A stretch of DNA of 64,000 bases from Ischnura elegans (lineage: Eukaryota > Arthropoda > Insecta > Odonata > Coenagrionidae): the NCBI RefSeq assembly GCF_921293095.1, contig NW_025791734.1, positions 1-64,000 of the forward strand, given 5' to 3'. The first letter of the stretch is position 1, and each line of letters opens with the position of its first letter. The notes below the pieces were generated by a model. The model was given only the letters and a program-made list of their open reading frames with translations, made no database searches and was not told where the DNA came from. The position numbers and the translations under genes are program-made. Of this stretch, positions 23,800 to 34,726 are shown in pieces.

Positions 23800-26700
23800 T
23801 GTTGTCGTTGTTATTTAAATTATTGTCCTTGTCATTTAAATTGTTGTCGTTGTCATTTACATTGTTGTCGATATCATTTAAATTGTTGTCGATTCCATTT
23901 AAATATTTATCGTTGTCATTTAAATTGTTGTCTGTCGTTGTCCTATTAATTGTTGTTGTTGTCATTTAAATTGTTACTGTTGTCATTTTAAATTGTTGTC
24001 GTGGTCATTTAACTTGTTGTCGTTGTCATTTAAATAGTTGTTGTTTTCATTAAATTGTTGTTGTTGTAATTTAAAATATTGTTGTTGATTTTTAAATTGT
24101 TGTTGCTGTCATTTAAATTGTTGTCGTTGTCATTTTAATTGTTGTCGTTGTCATTTAACTTGTTGTCGTCGTCATTTTAATTGTTGTCGTTGCCTTTTAA
24201 AATGTTTTCCTTGCCGTTTTAATTGATGTCGTTGTCATTTAAATTGTTGTCGTTTTCTTTTAACTTGTTGTCGTTGTCATTTAAATTGTTGTCGTTGTCA
24301 TTTAAATTGTTGTTGTTGTCAATTAAATTGTTTGTTGTTGTCATTTTAATTGTTGTTGTTGTCATTTAAATTGTTGTTGTTGTCATTAAAATTGTTGTTG
24401 TTGTCATTTAAATTATTATTGTTGCCTTTTAAATTGTTGTTGTTGTCCTATAAATTGTTGTTGTTGTCATTTAAATTGTTACTGTTGTCATTTAGAATTG
24501 TTGTCGTGGTCATTTAACTTGTTGTCGTTGTCATTTAAATTGTTGTTGTTGTAATTAAATTGTTGTTGTTGTAATTTAAAATATTGTTGTTGCCTTTTAA
24601 ATTGTTGTTGTTGTCATTTAAATTGTTGTCGTTGTCATTGTAATTGTTGTCGTTGTCATTAACTTGTTGTCGTCGTCATTTAAATTGTTGTCGTTGCCTT
24701 TTAAAATGTTGTCCTTGCCGTTTTAATTGTTGTCGTTGTCATTTAAATTGTTGTCGTTTTTTTAAACTTGTTGTCGTTGTCTTTTAAATTTTAGTCGTTG
24801 TCATTTAAATTGGTATCATTATCATTTAAATTGTTGTCGTTGTCATTTAAATTGTAGTCGTTGTCTTTTAAATTGTGGTCGTTGTCATTTAAATTGTTGT
24901 CGTTGTCATTTAAATTGTTGTCCTTGACATTTAAATTGTTGTCGTTGTCATTTAAAATGTTGTCGTTGTCATTTATATTGTTGTCGTTGTCATTTAAATT
25001 GTTGTCGATGCCATTTAAATTGTTGTCGTTGTCAATTGGATTGTTGTCGTTGTCATTTAAATTGTTGTCGTTGTCATTTATTTTTATGACGGTGCCTTTT
25101 AAATCGTTTTTGTTGTCATTTAATTTAGTGTCTTTGTCATATGAATTTTAGTCGTTGTCATTTAAATTGTTGTAGTTGTCATTTAAATTGTTGTAGTTGT
25201 TATTTAAATTGTTGTCGTTGTCATTTAAATTGTAGACGTTGTCATTTAAATTGTAGTCGTTGTCATTTAAATTGTAGTCTTTTTCATTTAAATTGTAGTC
25301 GTTGTCATTTAAATTGTTGTCGCCATTTAAATTGTTGTCGTGCCATTTAAAATGTTGTCGTTGTCATTTAAATTGTTATCGACATTTAAATTGTTGTCGT
25401 TTCATTTAAATTGTTGTCGTTGTCATTTAAATTTTCGTCGTTGTCATTTAAATTGTTGTCGTTGTAATATAGATGGTGGTCGTTGTCATTTAAATTGTTG
25501 TCCTTGTCATTTAAATTGTTGTCCTTGTCATTTAAAATGTGATCGTTGTTATTTAAATTGTTGTCCTTGTCATTTAAATTGTTGTCCTTGTCATTTACAT
25601 TGTTGTCGTTATCTTTTAAATTGTTTTCGATGCCATTTAAATATTTATCCTTGTCATTTAAATTGTTGTCTGTTGTTGTACTTTAAATTGTTGTCGTTGT
25701 CATTTAAATAGTTTTTTTTTCATTTAAATTGTTGTTGTTTTCATTTAAATTGTTGTTGGTACCTTTTAAATTGTAGTTGTTGTCATTTAAATTGTTGTTG
25801 ATGTCATTTAAATTGTTGTCGTTGCCATTTAAAATGTCGTCGTTGTCATTTAAATTGTTGTCGTCATTTAAATTGTTGTCGTTGTCATTTAAATTGTTGT
25901 CTTTGTCATTTAAATTTTCGTCGTTGTCATTTAAATTGTTGTCGTTGTAATATAGATTGTGGTCGTTGTCATTTAAATTGTTGTCCTTGTCATTTAAATT
26001 GTTGTCCTTGTCATTTAAATTGTTGTCCTTGTCATTTAAATTTTTGTCCTTGTCATTTAAATTGTTGTCCTTGTCATTTTAAATTGTTGTCGTGGTCATT
26101 TAAATTGTTGTCGTTGTTATTTAAATTATTGTCCTTGTCATTTAAATTGTTGTCGTTGTCATTTACATTGTTGTCGATATCATTTAAATTGTTGTCGATT
26201 CCATTTAAATATTTATCGTTGTCATTTAAATTGTTGTCTGTCGTTGTCCTATTAATTGTTGTTGTTGTCATTTAAATTGTTACTGTTGTCATTTTAAATT
26301 GTTGTCGTGGTCATTTAACTTGTTGTCGTTGTCATTTAAATAGTTGTTGTTTTCATTAAATTGTTGTTGTTGTAATTTAAAATATTGTTGTTGATTTTTA
26401 AATTGTTGTTGCTGTCATTTAAATTGTTGTCGTTGTCATTTTAATTGTTGTCGTTGTCATTTAACTTGTTGTCGTCGTCATTTTAATTGTTGTCGTTGCC
26501 TTTTAAAATGTTTTCCTTGCCGTTTTAATTGATGTCGTTGTCATTTAAATTGTTGTCGTTTTCTTTTAACTTGTTGTCGTTGTCATTTAAATTGTTGTCG
26601 TTGTCATTTAAATTGTTGTTGTTGTCAATTAAATTGTTTGTTGTTGTCATTTTAATTGTTGTTGTTGTCATTTAAATTGTTGTTGTTGTCATTAAAATTG

Positions 26701-28383
26701 TTGTTGTTGTCATTTAAATTATTATTGTTGCCTTTTAAATTGTTGTTGTTGTCCTATAAATTGTTGTTGTTGTCATTTAAATTGTTACTGTTGTCATTTA
26801 GAATTGTTGTCGTGGTCATTTAACTTGTTGTCGTTGTCATTTAAATTGTTGTTGTTGTAATTAAATTGTTGTTGTTGTAATTTAAAATATTGTTGTTGCC
26901 TTTTAAATTGTTGTTGTTGTCATTTAAATTGTTGTCGTTGTCATTGTAATTGTTGTCGTTGTCATTAACTTGTTGTCGTCGTCATTTAAATTGTTGTCGT
27001 TGCCTTTTAAAATGTTGTCCTTGCCGTTTTAATTGTTGTCGTTGTCATTTAAATTGTTGTCGTTTTTTTAAACTTGTTGTCGTTGTCTTTTAAATTTTAG
27101 TCGTTGTCATTTAAATTGGTATCATTATCATTTAAATTGTTGTCGTTGTCATTTAAATTGTAGTCGTTGTCTTTTAAATTGTGGTCGTTGTCATTTAAAT
27201 TGTTGTCGTTGTCATTTAAATTGTTGTCCTTGACATTTAAATTGTTGTCGTTGTCATTTAAAATGTTGTCGTTGTCATTTATATTGTTGTCGTTGTCATT
27301 TAAATTGTTGTCGATGCCATTTAAATTGTTGTCGTTGTCAATTGGATTGTTGTCGTTGTCATTTAAATTGTTGTCGTTGTCATTTATTTTTATGACGGTG
27401 CCTTTTAAATCGTTTTTGTTGTCATTTAATTTAGTGTCTTTGTCATATGAATTTTAGTCGTTGTCATTTAAATTGTTGTAGTTGTCATTTAAATTGTTGT
27501 AGTTGTTATTTAAATTGTTGTCGTTGTCATTTAAATTGTAGACGTTGTCATTTAAATTGTAGTCGTTGTCATTTAAATTGTAGTCTTTTTCATTTAAATT
27601 GTAGTCGTTGTCATTTAAATTGTTGTCGCCATTTAAATTGTTGTCGTGCCATTTAAAATGTTGTCGTTGTCATTTAAATTGTTATCGACATTTAAATTGT
27701 TGTCGTTTCATTTAAATTGTTGTCGTTGTCATTTAAATTTTCGTCGTTGTCATTTAAATTGTTGTCGTTGTAATATAGATGGTGGTCGTTGTCATTTAAA
27801 TTGTTGTCCTTGTCATTTAAATTGTTGTCCTTGTCATTTAAAATGTGATCGTTGTTATTTAAATTGTTGTCCTTGTCATTTAAATTGTTGTCCTTGTCAT
27901 TTACATTGTTGTCGTTATCTTTTAAATTGTTTTCGATGCCATTTAAATATTTATCCTTGTCATTTAAATTGTTGTCTGTTGTTGTACTTTAAATTGTTGT
28001 CGTTGTCATTTAAATAGTTTTTTTTTCATTTAAATTGTTGTTGTTTTCATTTAAATTGTTGTTGGTACCTTTTAAATTGTAGTTGTTGTCATTTAAATTG
28101 TTGTTGATGTCATTTAAATTGTTGTCGTTGCCATTTAAAATGTCGTCGTTGTCATTTAAATTGTTGTCGTCATTTAAATTGTTGTCGTTGTCATTTAAAT
28201 TGTTGTCTTTGTCATTTAAATTTTCGTCGTTGTCATTTAAATTGTTGTCGTTGTAATATAGATTGTGGTCGTTGTCATTTAAATTGTTGTCCTTGTCATT
28301 TAAATTGTTGTCCTTGTCATTTAAATTGTTGTCCTTGTCATTTAAATTTTTGTCCTTGTCATTTAAATTGTTGTCCTTGTCAT
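23800..28383 (+). repeat. tandem duplication of a 2,306-bp satellite segment
   Basis: 23800-26077 is repeated at 26106-28383, offset exactly 2,306 bp, with no differences noticed, including rare variant units such as the ATGACGGTGCC unit and GTCGTGCC. The duplicated segment is made wholly of 21-bp units. Identity at this level within a variable satellite means a very recent duplication or an assembly artefact. Confidence 0.85.
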
Positions 28384-30875
28384 TTAAATTGTTATCTATG
28401 TCATTTAAATACTTGTCGTTGTTATTTAAATTGTTGTCCTTGTCATTTAAATTGTTGTTGTTGTCATTTACATTGTTGTCGTTATCATTTAAATAGTTGT
28501 CGATGCCATTTAAATATTTATCGTTGTCATTTAATTTGTTGTCTGTCGTTGTCCTTTAAATTGTTTTCGTTTTCATTTAAATTGTTGTTGTTTTCATTTA
28601 AATTGTTGTTGTTTTCATTTAAATTGTTGTTGGTACCATTTAAATTGTAGTTGATGTTACTTCAATTGTTGTTGATGTCATTTAAATTGTTGTTCTTGTC
28701 ATTTAAATTGTTATTGTTGTCATTTTAAATGTGTTTGTTGTTATTAAAATTGTTGTCGTTGTCATTTAAATTGTTGTCGTTGTCACTTAAATTGTTGACG
28801 TTGCCTTTTAAATTGTTGTCGTTGTCATTTAATTTGTTGTCGTGATCATATAAATTGTAGTCGGGTTCATTTAAATTTCTGTAGTTGTCATTTAAATTGT
28901 TGTAGTTGTTATTTAAATTGTTGTCGTTGTCATTTAAATTGTAGTCGTTGACATTTAAATTGTACTCGTTGTCATTTAAATTGTAGTCGTTGTCATTTAA
29001 ATTGTTGTCGTCATTTAAATTGTTGTCGTTGCCATTTAAAATATTGTCGTTGTCATTTAAATTGTTGTCCTTGTCATTTAAATTGTTGTCCTTGTCATTT
29101 AAATTGTTGTCCTTGTCATTTAAATTGTGTTCCTTGTCATTTAAATTGTTGTCTATGTCATTTAAATTGTTGTCGTTTTTATTTAAATTGTTGTCCTTGT
29201 CATTTAAATTGTTGTCGTTGTCATTTTCATTGTTGTCGTTATCATTTAAATTGTTGTCGATGCCATTTAAATATTTATCGTTGTCATTTAAATTGTTGTC
29301 TGTGGTAGTCCTTTAAATTGTTGTCGTTGTCATTTAAATAATTGTTGTTTTCATTTAAATTGTAGTTGTTTTCATTTCAATTGTTGTTGGTACCTTTTAA
29401 ATTGTAGTTGTTGTCATTTAAATTGTTGTTGATGTCATTTAAATTGCTGTTCTTGTCGTTTAAATTGTTGTTGTTATCATTTAAAATGTGTTTGTTCTTA
29501 TTAAAAATTTGTTGTTGTCATTTAAATTGTAGTTGTTGTCATTTAAATTTTTTTTGTTGTAAGTTGAATTTTTGTTGTTGTCATTTAAATTTTTGTTGTT
29601 GTCTTTGATATTGTTGTCTTTGTCATTTAAATTGTTCTTGTTGTCATTTTAATTGTTGTCGTCATTTAAATTGTTGTCGTTGCCATTTAAAATGTTGTCG
29701 TTGTAATTGAAATTGTTATCGTCATTTAAATTGTTGTCGTTGTCATTTAAATTGTTATCGTTGTCATTTAAATTTTCGTCGTTGTCATTTAAATTGTTGT
29801 CGTTGTAATATAGATGGTGGTCGTTGTCATTTAAATTGTTGTCCTTTTATTTAAATTGTTGTCCTTGTTATTTAAATTGTTGTCCTTGTCATTTAAATTG
29901 TTGTCCTTGTCATTTAAATTGTTGTCCTTGTCATTTAAATTGTTGTCCTTGTCATTTAAATTGTTGTCCTTGTCATTTAAATTGTTGTCTATGTCATTTA
30001 AAATGTTGTCGTTGTTATTTAAATTCTTGTCCTTGTCATTTAAATGGTTGTCGTTGTCATTTACATTGTTGTCGTTATCATTTAAATTGTTGTCGATGCC
30101 ATTTAAATATTTATCCTTGTCATATAAATTGTTGTCTGTCGTTGTCCTTTAAATTCTTGTCGTTGTCATTTAAATTGTTGTTTTTTTCATTTAAATTGTT
30201 GTTGTTTTCAATTAAATTGTTGTTGGTACCTTTTAATTGTAGTTATTGTCATTTAAATTGTTGTTGATGTCATTTAAATTGTTGTCGTTGCCATTTAAAA
30301 TGTTGTCGTTTTCATTTAAATTGTTGTTTACATTTAAATTGTTGTCGTCGTCATTTAAATTGTTGTCGTTGTCATTTAAATTTTCGTCGTTGTCATTTAA
30401 ATTGTTGTCGTTGTAATATAGATTGTGGTCGTTGTCATTTAAATTGTTGTCCTTGTCATTTAAATTGGTATCTATGTCATTTAAATAGTTGTCGTTGTTC
30501 TTTAAATTGATGTCCTTGTCATTTAAATTGTTGTTGTTGTCATTTACATTGTTGTCGGTATAATTAAAAATGTTGTCGATGCCATTTAAATATTTATCGT
30601 TGTCATTTAAATTGTTGTCTGTCGTTGTCCTTAAAATTGTTGTCGTTGTCATTTAAATTGTAGTTGTTGTCATTTAAATTGTTGTTGATGTCATTTAAAT
30701 TGCTGTTCTTGTCGATTAAATTGTTGTTGTTGTCATTTAATATGTGTTTGTTTTTAATAAAATTTTGTTGTTGTCATTTAAATTTTTGTTGTTGTCTTTG
30801 ATATTGTTGTCTTTGTCATTTAAATTGTTTTTGTTGTCATTTTAATTGTTGTTGTTGTCATTTAAATTGTTGTTG

Positions 30876-30919
<44 letters not shown>

Positions 30920-31189
30920 TATGGGCGGTTTTTTTAAAAGGTTTTAAAAGTTTTCCATCGTCACCTTGTTTTATTTCTCAATAAAATCATCATTTTCAGT
31001 CATTATTCTTTTTTTGCATATCTTCTCCGCCTTTGCACTCTCTGAAGGGGAGGGCCGCGCACAGGGGAGGTCCGCCGAAGGGGCTGGTTACCGCAACCTT
31101 GGACCCCATCCCTCCGCGCATGTGGCCTCCCCTTCCGAGTGGTTAATGCCTCCGTGTGGTTCCGCCCTTGTTACTTCATTCTTTCTTCT
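30876..31189 (-). other. 3' UTR and AAT/A tail of Tx1-like copy 1
   Basis: Read on the minus strand, ORF2 is followed by about 270 nt of partly GC-rich UTR and then (AAT)12 (30883-30918) and seven A residues (30876-30882). The corresponding figures are six AAT and 15 A in copy 2, and 11 AAT and 8 A in copy 3. Confidence 0.85.
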
Positions 31190-34100
31190 CTATGGCGCCA
31201 TCTTCACTTTTAAAATTGTGTCCCCTGACTCCGTTTCTTCCACTTCAGAAAGGACACCGCTCTGACACCACAAGTCAATAAAAGATTTTGTGTCGCCCTT
31301 GCATTTATGATATATATACTCCCTCCTGATTCTTCTTTCGATTCCTTTTTTTAAGTACTCGGCGTATGTTTTTTGAGCCGACCTTTCACCTTTTTCTGTT
31401 GCTGTAAAACAATGATATATGCTTGCCTTTGTTTCGGCTATAATGAAGTTTGCCAGTAAATCTCGCTTAGTATAGCCGCCCCTTTCAGGAGGTCTCCCCC
31501 TGTGTAATTCCAGTGCGCTCCTCACCCTGCAGCCCGTGACTCCTTTTATCCACTCCTTTGCTGTCCGCCATACCTCTCCGGCCTGTCTGCAGTCGTAGAG
31601 GATGTGCCAGGCCGTGGCCTGGCTTCCGGGGCATGCTCTGCACACTGAGTTTTCTCGCAATCCCGACCGCGACAGGAAAACGGCGTCTGCCAGGCGATCA
31701 TGTGCCAGTCTCCAAGACACCTCCCCCTCCCTCCCCAGGACTGGCGCCGTCCAGAAGGCTTTCCAGCACGTAGACTCTCCCCATATGCCGTCCTTGTAGG
31801 GCCACTTCTCTTTGTTTTTTTTGGCAACGATTTCTCGGTAAATATCGCTTTTGTGTATGGGAAACGTTCGCGTTCGCTTCGACAGCTCGCTCCGGAAACC
31901 GAAGGGGAGAGATTCCTCCGTCGGGGGCCAAGATGTGGGGAGAGGTCCTCCGTTTTCCCCGGACCTCACGTCCATTGTGTCGAGGGCGCTTTTCACTGAG
32001 GAGTAGAAACCGTTCCTCTTAGGCCTGGTCTCGAGGAAGTAGGAAACGAAGATTTTCCACGGTTGAACTTCACCTGTGACGTACCGTTGAAAGAAATTTA
32101 TCCTCATAGCGGTAATTTTTGCCTGCACGTCAGTCAGCCCCAGTCCTCCGCACCCGAGCGGGGCCGTCAGCACGGCTCCGGCAACCCAGTGTTTTCGGCC
32201 CCTACCCCACACAAAATCCGTGAGGGCGGCTTGCACCCGCCGGATGCATTGAGGGCTAATGCATTGGGTCTGTAGGCGGTACCAGATGGTCGGGGCCACG
32301 AACTGATTTACGACCCTTGTCCTTCCTCTCACGGAAAGGGCCCCTGAAGCCGCTTCCCACCTCCTCAATCCGTTTTGAATTTTTACCTCCAGGTCTTCCT
32401 CTAGTCCTTCTCTCTCTTTGATGGTGTCATTTTTAAAAACCACTCCGAGGAATCGGGCACCTTCGGTGGAGATCGCGAAGGGTCCGAGCATATCCGTGCG
32501 CCCGCGCCAGGACCCGACGTACATCCCTTCAGTCTTGTTCTCGTTTAGTTCTGCTCCCGAGAGGGCGGCGTACGAATCGAATGATTTTATCACATTTCTT
32601 ACAGCGTTGTTCTCCGAAATGAATAAAGTTACGTCATCCGCGTATGCTGATAGCGTAATATGTGCTTCTTGAGTGGGGAGTGGAAAACCTGTAATTTTAG
32701 TTTTTAGGATGTGGAGTAGTGGCTCCAGGGCCAGTGCGTACAGCTGGCCGGAGAGCGGACATCCTTGTCTTATGCCTCGCTTAAAGGGGATTGGAGGAGT
32801 CAGACTATTGCCAACCCTAACGAGGCATGATGCGTCCTCGTAAATTGTACTTAAAGTTTTTATGAAATTTTCGCCAAAATTCATGCGTCTCAATACATTG
32901 AATAAAAAATCATGGCGAACTTTGTCGAAAGCGCCCTTTTGGTCCAGACTTAATATGGCCAGTGGAGAATTAGTTTCATTCGCATATGCGATAATGTCAC
33001 GAATTAGGGACAGGTTATCTAAGATGGTTCTGCCTGTGACGCCGCACCCTTGCTCGGGGGATACCACCTCTCGCATTGCCGACGACAGTCTCATGGAAAG
33101 GGCCTTCGCAATTATTTTGTAATCGGTGGTGGTGATCGAGATTGGTCTCCAGTTCTTCAAATTTGTTCTGTCTCCTTTTTTATGAATTAAATTCAGAACG
33201 GCCCATCTGCTGGAGATAGGGAGCATGCCTCTCTCTAGGCTCGCGTCGACCATTGACGCGAAGGGCTTCGCGAGGAGAGTCCAAAAGGTCTTATAGAATT
33301 CGGACGTTAGGCCATCGATTCCTGGTGCTTTCTTTCGGTTCAAGCTGTAGAGTGCAGTGCGGAGATCCTCTGGGGTCAGGGGCGCCTCCATCCGCGCTTT
33401 ACTCTCCGCCGTCAATTCCGGCTGCCGCCGCGAAAGAATAATAAAATCGTCCTCCTGCAGCTCTGAGTCTGTCTGTACGGGGGCTTGAAAGACTTTTTCA
33501 TAATAGTCTTTTACGTACTTCACAAGATGCTGCTGTTCGGAGAGGATAGTGCCGTCGTCTGTTTCCAATGACGTCAGGGGGGGTCGATGCATCCGTGTCA
33601 CCGATCTTGAGAGAGCAGTCCCCAACGGATTCTCCGAAGACGCTATCTCTTCCCATCCCTCGATCGCCGTCGCTCTCTCGCCTACCTCCTTGTACGTGCG
33701 CCTTATTTCTTCCCTCGCCTTCATCGCCTCCTCTCCTCGAGTCGTCGCCTCCGTCGCCTCGAGCGATCTCATGTGGGATATGTTTCGGTCTTTACTAAGG
33801 CGTACATAAATCCTGGTGGCGGCTCTAATCTCAGATTTTAAAGTTTCCCACGCGACGACGGGGTCCCCGCTCTCGTGGGTAGACGTCACTTCCTCGATAA
33901 TTGTCGACATGAATTCGACAAATTCTTCGTTATCAAGTAAGTAGTTGTAGAATTTCCAGTACGGGGGAGGTGGTTTTATAACATCCTGGATGGTGAAGTC
34001 TATGGATAGAGCCATGTGGTCCGAGAACGAGGCTCGCCTTTCGATGGAGGATATTTTCTGTATGTTGTCTGTGTATATCCTGTCCAGGCGGGATGCAATA

Positions 34101-34726
34101 TTGGGGTCGGCCGCAGAGTGGTACGTATACCCTTCCCTCCTTCCGTGCCTTTCCCTCCATACGTCTGATAGAGAGTGCTTCCTAATGAGTGCGGCGAGAC
34201 GCCTCGCCTTCGTAGGCTCCCTCTCTATCCTCGATGAGCGGTCGTGACGAGGCGACAGCGTGCAATTATAATCACCAGCCAGTATGGTGAGATCTGGATG
34301 ATAGTCTTCCGCCCTCCCTTGCTCGAGTGCGTCGTCCATCTTCCGTATCACTTCACCAGCTATGTCCTTGTCGTTAGGTATGTAGCTGTTAATAACGCGT
34401 AAGGTGGAGCCTGAGCTAAATTCGAAACGATGCTCTGTAGCATGCCCCGGATAGATGGTGTTTTCCTTCGTTATGTTGGGGGCGAGGTTCTTTTTTATTG
34501 CGATGCCAGTTCCCGCGGCTGCTCTGTGGGTGGGGTTGAGGCTGAAAGAATAGCCGAGGCTGCGGAGGCAGGGTTGGAGATGGTCCGCGTTTGTTTCCTG
34601 CATAAGTAGGATATCTGGTTCCCAACGCTGGATGAAAAATTTGAGCTGTTGACTTTTTACGTTGCTGGCTACAGAACGCACGTTTAGGGTGGTCAGGTTG
34701 ATGGTCTTCCCTCTGACGGACGTCAT
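31190..34726 (-). CDS. Tx1-like retrotransposon ORF2: APE endonuclease / reverse transcriptase (copy 1)
   Basis: The 1,178-residue polyprotein nicks target DNA and reverse-transcribes element RNA at the nick (target-primed reverse transcription). Residues about 8-245 are an APE-type endonuclease, with Asn15 (LNVRS), Glu44 (MQET), Asp152/Asn154 (GDYN) and Asp236-His237 (SDH). The reverse transcriptase spans about 465-710: motif A LDQKGAFDKV (594-603), motif B GIRQGCPLSG (651-660) and catalytic YADD (695-698). A C-terminal putative zinc motif is C1029-x2-C1032-x8-H1041-x4-C1046. The start ATG (34726-34724) overlaps the ORF1 stop as ATGA, so translation is probably coupled to ORF1 termination. 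The frame is intact with all key residues present, and the protein is identical to that of copy 2, so it may be active or very recently so. Assignment to the Tx1 branch rather than L1 proper rests on the RT motif style and is from memory. Confidence 0.93.
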   Translation of the reverse strand: MTSVRGKTINLTTLNVRSVASNVKSQQLKFFIQRWEPDILLMQETNADHLQPCLRSLGYSFSLNPTHRAAAGTGIAIKKNLAPNITKENTIYPGHATEHRFEFSSGSTLRVINSYIPNDKDIAGEVIRKMDDALEQGRAEDYHPDLTILAGDYNCTLSPRHDRSSRIEREPTKARRLAALIRKHSLSDVWRERHGRREGYTYHSAADPNIASRLDRIYTDNIQKISSIERRASFSDHMALSIDFTIQDVIKPPPPYWKFYNYLLDNEEFVEFMSTIIEEVTSTHESGDPVVAWETLKSEIRAATRIYVRLSKDRNISHMRSLEATEATTRGEEAMKAREEIRRTYKEVGERATAIEGWEEIASSENPLGTALSRSVTRMHRPPLTSLETDDGTILSEQQHLVKYVKDYYEKVFQAPVQTDSELQEDDFIILSRRQPELTAESKARMEAPLTPEDLRTALYSLNRKKAPGIDGLTSEFYKTFWTLLAKPFASMVDASLERGMLPISSRWAVLNLIHKKGDRTNLKNWRPISITTTDYKIIAKALSMRLSSAMREVVSPEQGCGVTGRTILDNLSLIRDIIAYANETNSPLAILSLDQKGAFDKVRHDFLFNVLRRMNFGENFIKTLSTIYEDASCLVRVGNSLTPPIPFKRGIRQGCPLSGQLYALALEPLLHILKTKITGFPLPTQEAHITLSAYADDVTLFISENNAVRNVIKSFDSYAALSGAELNENKTEGMYVGSWRGRTDMLGPFAISTEGARFLGVVFKNDTIKEREGLEEDLEVKIQNGLRRWEAASGALSVRGRTRVVNQFVAPTIWYRLQTQCISPQCIRRVQAALTDFVWGRGRKHWVAGAVLTAPLGCGGLGLTDVQAKITAMRINFFQRYVTGEVQPWKIFVSYFLETRPKRNGFYSSVKSALDTMDVRSGENGGPLPTSWPPTEESLPFGFRSELSKRTRTFPIHKSDIYREIVAKKNKEKWPYKDGIWGESTCWKAFWTAPVLGREGEVSWRLAHDRLADAVFLSRSGLRENSVCRACPGSQATAWHILYDCRQAGEVWRTAKEWIKGVTGCRVRSALELHRGRPPERGGYTKRDLLANFIIAETKASIYHCFTATEKGERSAQKTYAEYLKKGIERRIRREYIYHKCKGDTKSFIDLWCQSGVLSEVEETESGDTILKVKMAP

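Larger units (their letters stand above)
17185..30875 (+). repeat. 21-bp minisatellite array, main block (13.7 kb)
   Basis: Tandem units of a 14-mer TTGTTGTCGTTGTC followed by ATTTAAA. Unit variants change the G/T-rich half (for example TTGTTGTCCTTGTC, TTGTTGTTGTTGTC, TTGTAGTCGTTGTC, TTGTTGTCTATGTC), and occasional units are 18 or 25 bp. The order of variants recurs, so the array has a higher-order structure. Because 21 is a multiple of three, long open frames arise on both strands (Leu/Ser/Phe/Lys or Cys/His/Leu/Asn heptads on plus, Asn/Asp heptads on minus). Frame drift at odd-length units and the lack of any other coding signal argue against genes. The G/T strand is consistently the plus strand. 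Confidence 0.97.

Noticed and set aside
17185-30875. Regular short repeats resembling a CRISPR array
   Set aside because: Units are contiguous with no unique spacers, the sequence is eukaryotic and there are no cas genes.
17185-30875. Telomeric repeat array (G/T-rich strand)
   Set aside because: The 21-bp unit contains no TTAGG or TTAGGG motif and carries ATTTAAA in every unit. It is a satellite; a subtelomeric position is neither shown nor excluded.
31546-31999. Several small frames overlapping ORF2 on both strands
   Set aside because: They are shadows of the ORF2 coding sequence in its GC-richer part and recur in each copy for that reason alone.
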